In this document: one piece after another, positions 14,589 to 17,556 of the stretch
Layout: each line of letters starts with the position of its first letter
Position numbering within the stretch: position 1 is the stretch's first letter
Source: Candidatus Falkowbacteria bacterium RIFOXYC2_FULL_47_12
Lineage (GTDB): Bacteria; Patescibacteriota; Patescibacteriia; Patescibacteriales; XYC2-FULL-47-12
DNA: 17,556 nt
Assembly: GCA_001778285.1 (NCBI GenBank)
Contig: MFGL01000002.1
Coordinates: forward strand, 1 to 17,556
Direction of reading: 5' to 3'
Made by a program: the position numbers and the translations under genes
The notes under the pieces: model-generated
Told to the model about the DNA's origin: nothing
The model's database searches: none
Seen by the model: the letters and a program-made list of their open reading frames with translations, nothing else

Positions 14589-15641
14589 ATGAATATGAAT
14601 CAAAAAGGTTTTGCAAACATAGTGCTTGTGGTTTTGGTTGTCGTCCTCATTAGTGCGATAGGATATTTTATATTTATCAAAAAGTCGGTTCCAAGCACTA
14701 GCCAACAAACTTCTGACAATACAGTCTATAAAACATACGTAAATACTCCGTATGGATTTGAATTTAAATATCCCCAAGATTGGATATTAGATGTTGATAA
14801 TAAAGATTTTTCTTTATATTTACATGACACAAATGAGAGTAATAGTATTTTATTTATGGAGGCAGGGCTTCTTGATTTTATTTCTCAAAGTTCTGTAGAA
14901 AAGAATGCTGAGTATATGAGGAAGAGGAAAGACAACTTAGATACTGAGGAAATATCAATTAATGGAGGAAATGCTTTTTATAGTGTTGTTAGCTGGGACA
15001 TGGGAGGACCACCGACCCCTAATGCTTATCTTGTTGGAAGGGATCATATATTCTTAATGCACTTTTCTAAGTATGATACTTCTAATGGAGATGGGTCTTT
15101 AGTGCGAGCCGAAGCTTTATTTAAACAAATTCTCTCCACTTTCAAATTCACTGCTGATACACAAGCGAGCGCCGGTTCTTACAAACTTCATACGGAACAT
15201 TTTTACCGGAACGAAAAATTTGGATTCCAAGTTGAAATGCCATCAACTTGGACTAAGTATGTCGTTCGAGAGGATAAAGACGAAACAGGGACTGTCATAT
15301 GGTTTGGTTTACCTTTAGAGGGTAATAAACTAATAGGCAGTTTAAGTGAGCAAGAGAATTCAGCGCGCGTTATTAATATTGCATGGCTTGACATAATGCC
15401 TATCGCGTATTTTGAAGCTCACAAGGATGATTGCGAGGGTTTTGATGGTCCATGCTTTTTTCCAATCGAAATCACCCGCGACAGTACGCATGTCTACGCT
15501 TGGGGCGGGCCCAATCCGCACGCCGGCTGGGATTACTGTTACACCGCCGCGGGAACAGAACCCTATGTCTGTAAAGTACGTAATGATTATTGGATAGACG
15601 GCCGGAGTATTTTTGAAAAAACACTCAAACTCATTCCTTAA
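14589..15641 (+). CDS. Membrane-anchored protein with two PsbP-like repeats
   Basis: A 350-residue (or 348 from M3 at 14595) protein of unknown function. The N-terminus MNQKGFANIVLVVLVVVL is a short basic start plus one hydrophobic helix (about 7-30). It resembles a prepilin leader (KGF) but lacks the Glu at +5, so an uncleaved or lipid-free membrane anchor is more likely. A Ser/Thr/Gln-rich linker follows. The exported part has two similar halves: residues 47-190 begin YVNTPYGFEFKYPQDW, and residues 200-350 begin HFYRNEKFGFQVEMPSTW. Both open with the YGF-x-F-x-x-P-x-x-W pattern of PsbP/Mog1-like domains. Four cysteines in the second half (CEGFDGPC, WDYC, VCK) could form disulfides. Base composition shifts sharply: 14761-14820 has 12 G+C of 60, while 15481-15540 has 37 of 60. 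It starts three bases after tRNA-Arg, with no Shine-Dalgarno. Confidence 0.82.
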   Translation: MNMNQKGFANIVLVVLVVVLISAIGYFIFIKKSVPSTSQQTSDNTVYKTYVNTPYGFEFKYPQDWILDVDNKDFSLYLHDTNESNSILFMEAGLLDFISQSSVEKNAEYMRKRKDNLDTEEISINGGNAFYSVVSWDMGGPPTPNAYLVGRDHIFLMHFSKYDTSNGDGSLVRAEALFKQILSTFKFTADTQASAGSYKLHTEHFYRNEKFGFQVEMPSTWTKYVVREDKDETGTVIWFGLPLEGNKLIGSLSEQENSARVINIAWLDIMPIAYFEAHKDDCEGFDGPCFFPIEITRDSTHVYAWGGPNPHAGWDYCYTAAGTEPYVCKVRNDYWIDGRSIFEKTLKLIP

Positions 15642-15699
15642 TGCAATGAACAAATGCGTGCGCTTTGCACACTATTGAATCTTCACCTGTGCACATAAT

Positions 15700-15725
15700 A
15701 AAGCGGCCATTCAAGGCCGCTTTTA
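15700..15725. terminator. Bidirectional intrinsic terminator
   Basis: AAAGCGGCC (15700-15708) and GGCCGCTTT (15715-15723) form a nine-base-pair GC-rich stem around the loop ATTCAA. T-rich bases follow on the plus strand and A/T-rich bases on the other side. It lies between two convergent genes and could serve both the PsbP-like gene and ahcY. Confidence 0.85.
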
Positions 15726-15756
15726 GAAATTAGACATTTGTTATTAGAAATTCTCG

Positions 15757-17013
15757 TTACGTTCCTTCCTGCCAGCTCTGCAGATACTTCTGTTGCTCCG
15801 CCGTTAATTCGTCAATAGCTATTCCCATTGATTTTAATTTTACAGTGGAAACGTAATCTTCTATTTCTTTGGGAATGTCATAAACTTGCGGTTGCAAGTT
15901 CGCTTTGTTCTTCACCACCCACTCGGCCGCGAGCACCTGGGTTGAAAAACTCATATCCATTACCGATGCCGGATGCCCTTCGGCCGCGGACAAATTAATC
16001 AAACGGCCTTCAGCGAGTAAGTATATTTTTTTACCGTCAATAATATATTCGTCTACGAAATTGCGCACGTTTTGTTTAACTCCACTTGCCATTTCTTTGA
16101 GCGCTATTTTATTTATCTCCACGTCAAAATGGCCGGAGTTGCAAACAATCGCGCCGTCTTTCATCAAAGCAAAATGTTCGCGGTCAATGACATGAATATC
16201 GCCAGTCAGTGTGCAAAACAAATCCCCGATTTTGGCCGCGGCGCGCATCGGCATGACGGCAAAACCATCCATCGCCGCTTCCAGCGCTTTGATGGGGTCA
16301 ATTTCAGTAATTATGACTTTTGCGCCCATTCCCCGCGCGCGATTCGCAAAACCGCGACCGCACCAGCCGTAGCCCGCGACAACTACATTTTTACCCGCAA
16401 TTAACATATCAGTCGCGCGAATGATGCCGTCCAATGTTGACTGTCCGGTGCCATAGCGGTTGTCAAATAAATTTTTCGTTTTCGCATCATTGACCGCCAC
16501 GACCGGAATCTTTAACGCGCCGTCTTTCGCCATCGCGCGCAAACGGATTACACCGGTAGTCGTTTCTTCCATACTGCCCAAAATTTGCGCGCACATTTCC
16601 GGATTGTCTTTGTGAATGCTAGAAATCAGATCCGCGCCGTCATCCATGGTAATTTGCGGGTTATGCGCGATTGCGGATTTAATATGCTGAAAAAAAGTGT
16701 CGCGGTCCTCACTTTTTTTTGCAAACACTGAAATTTGATAATCCTGCACTAACGAGGCCGCCACATCGTCTTGGGTAGACAGCGGATTGGACGCGCAGAG
16801 CGCAATCTCCGCCCCGCCCGCCTGCAATGTCCGGACCAAATTCGCGGTTTCGCAAGTAACATGCAAACAAGCGGACATTTTTAAACCGGTAAACGGCTGT
16901 TCTTTGCTAAAACGCTCACGCACCTGTTTTAAAACCGGCATATCGCGCTCGGCCCACGCAATGCGCCGCTTTCCTCCTTCAGCGAGATTGATATCTTTGA
17001 TATCGTATATCAT
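15757..17013 (-). CDS. ahcY: S-adenosyl-L-homocysteine hydrolase
   Basis: Cleaves S-adenosylhomocysteine to adenosine and homocysteine, relieving inhibition of methyltransferases; an NAD+-dependent cytosolic enzyme. The 418-residue protein has the N-terminal substrate motif SACLHVTCETANL (47-59) with His51, SNPLSTQDDVAA (75-86), and EETTTGVIRL (149-158). NDAKTKNLFDNRYGTGQS (175-192) precedes the Rossmann NAD site GYGWCGRG (214-221), then CNSGHFDVEI (291-300) and LSAAEGHPASVMD (341-353). It lacks the roughly 40-residue insert found in many bacterial and plant forms. The ATG at 17013 overlaps the TGA of the upstream kinase (ATGA), so translation is probably coupled. A GC-rich terminator follows the gene. 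Confidence 0.97.
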   Translation of the reverse strand: MIYDIKDINLAEGGKRRIAWAERDMPVLKQVRERFSKEQPFTGLKMSACLHVTCETANLVRTLQAGGAEIALCASNPLSTQDDVAASLVQDYQISVFAKKSEDRDTFFQHIKSAIAHNPQITMDDGADLISSIHKDNPEMCAQILGSMEETTTGVIRLRAMAKDGALKIPVVAVNDAKTKNLFDNRYGTGQSTLDGIIRATDMLIAGKNVVVAGYGWCGRGFANRARGMGAKVIITEIDPIKALEAAMDGFAVMPMRAAAKIGDLFCTLTGDIHVIDREHFALMKDGAIVCNSGHFDVEINKIALKEMASGVKQNVRNFVDEYIIDGKKIYLLAEGRLINLSAAEGHPASVMDMSFSTQVLAAEWVVKNKANLQPQVYDIPKEIEDYVSTVKLKSMGIAIDELTAEQQKYLQSWQEGT

Positions 17014-17556
17014 AGGGGTAATTCTTCTTTAAAATTATCAAAATGCCGCTGCGCCACATCAGACAGACTGAAATGGTGCGTCTGCGTGCCGTGTGACTCC
17101 ACCGTGTAGGCGGCAATTGTTCCGGCAAAACGGCCGGCCATGTCCAAGGGCCAGCCGGAAACCAAGCCCTTGATAAAGCCCGCGCGGTAAGCGTCGCCCG
17201 CGCCAGTCGGGTCTGACTCGTCTTTGGGTTTGGCCGGCGGGATGCTGTGACCGATGTCGGCGGTTTTTATCTGCGAGCCTTTTTCGCCCAGAGTCGTTAC
17301 GATTATTTCCGCGTGCTTTAAAATCTCTGCCTCATTCCAGCCCGTCTTTTTTATCAATAAGCTCAGCTCGTAATCATTGGAAATAAAAACTTTTGCGCCC
17401 TTGATGCCGTTGCGCAAGTCCTCTCCGCTCAACGCGCCGATTTGCTGGCCAGGGTCAAAGATGAACGGAATGTTTCTGTCGCGAAAAATTTTGGGCAGGC
17501 GCTGCATGTCTTTGACGTTGCCGGGAGCGATAATGGCAAAATCAACATCAGGTATC
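17010..17556 (-). CDS. PfkB family kinase, probably adenosine kinase (N-terminus beyond window)
   Basis: Only the C-terminal 181 residues are inside the window; reading continues to the right edge, where IPDVDFAIIAPGNVKDM is in frame. PfkB hallmarks are DPGQQI (54-59 before the mid-domain) and the catalytic signature DPTGAGDAYRAGF near the end, whose Asp is the proton acceptor. TTLGEKGSQI supplies the preceding strand and turn. The ribokinase fold is clear, but the sugar or nucleoside specificity is not. The four-base overlap with ahcY argues for adenosine kinase, which would remove the adenosine released by AhcY; that assignment is inference from context. The alternative is a general sugar kinase. 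Confidence 0.88.
   Translation of the reverse strand, partial: IPDVDFAIIAPGNVKDMQRLPKIFRDRNIPFIFDPGQQIGALSGEDLRNGIKGAKVFISNDYELSLLIKKTGWNEAEILKHAEIIVTTLGEKGSQIKTADIGHSIPPAKPKDESDPTGAGDAYRAGFIKGLVSGWPLDMAGRFAGTIAAYTVESHGTQTHHFSLSDVAQRHFDNFKEELPL

Noticed and set aside
14442..14777. A minus-strand open frame running through tRNA-Arg
   Set aside because: It crosses a confident tRNA and a terminator, and opposes a better-supported gene.
14560..15756. tRNA-Arg as an integration site for a genomic island
   Set aside because: No second copy of the tRNA 3' end is found after the PsbP-like gene and no integrase is present, so only the composition shift remains.

Overview
The window reads as chromosomal housekeeping DNA from a small-genome, uncultivated-type bacterium. 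I favour a Candidate Phyla Radiation (Patescibacteria, Parcubacteria-like) source. The reasons are a membrane-anchored MurF-like Mur ligase in place of a classical MurF, a short anchored protein with the N-terminal pattern MNQKGFANIVLVV, tightly packed genes, and intergenic palindromes built from TACGAAT heptamers. This placement is inference; no rRNA or ribosomal protein is present to settle it. There are 14 protein genes (two cut by the window edges) and two tRNA genes. No phage, IS, CRISPR or defence locus is visible, and no gene-free stretch exceeds 300 bases.

Region 1 (1-4436) concerns purines. guaB (IMP dehydrogenase, minus, truncated) and guaA (GMP synthetase, plus) diverge from a 62-bp gap with two overlapping promoter candidates. 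Together they make GMP from IMP. GuaA is the long, eukaryote-like form. An amidohydrolase of the deaminase/chlorohydrolase type follows, separated from guaA by a palindromic TACGAAT element. Region 2 (4423-4806) is trxA with its own promoter candidate, converging on rpoD.

Region 3 (4803-13757, all minus) runs in transcription order: S66 peptidase, alpha/beta hydrolase, murF-like ligase, ddl, alr, dnaG, rpoD. It joins D-alanine/peptidoglycan precursor synthesis to primase and the primary sigma factor, with overlaps or gaps of a few bases at most junctions. Two TACGAAT-type elements interrupt it, on either side of murF. alr carries a perfect 28-bp palindrome inside its coding sequence.

Region 4 (13762-15725) holds tRNA-Ser(UGA) on the minus strand, a divergent promoter pair sharing a 14-bp palindrome, a two-helix membrane protein, tRNA-Arg(GCG), and an anchored protein with two PsbP-like repeats whose first half is strikingly AT-rich. 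Both tRNAs end only 3-4 bases before a start codon. Region 5 (15757-17556, minus) is ahcY (S-adenosylhomocysteine hydrolase), overlapped by four bases with an upstream PfkB-type kinase, probably an adenosine kinase; this suggests methyl-cycle recycling.

I did not find a clear new multi-gene system. The most unusual signals are the TACGAAT element family placed between stop codons and ribosome-binding sites, the in-frame palindrome in alr, the two tRNA/start-codon junctions, and a tRNA-Arg with the uncommon GCG anticodon.
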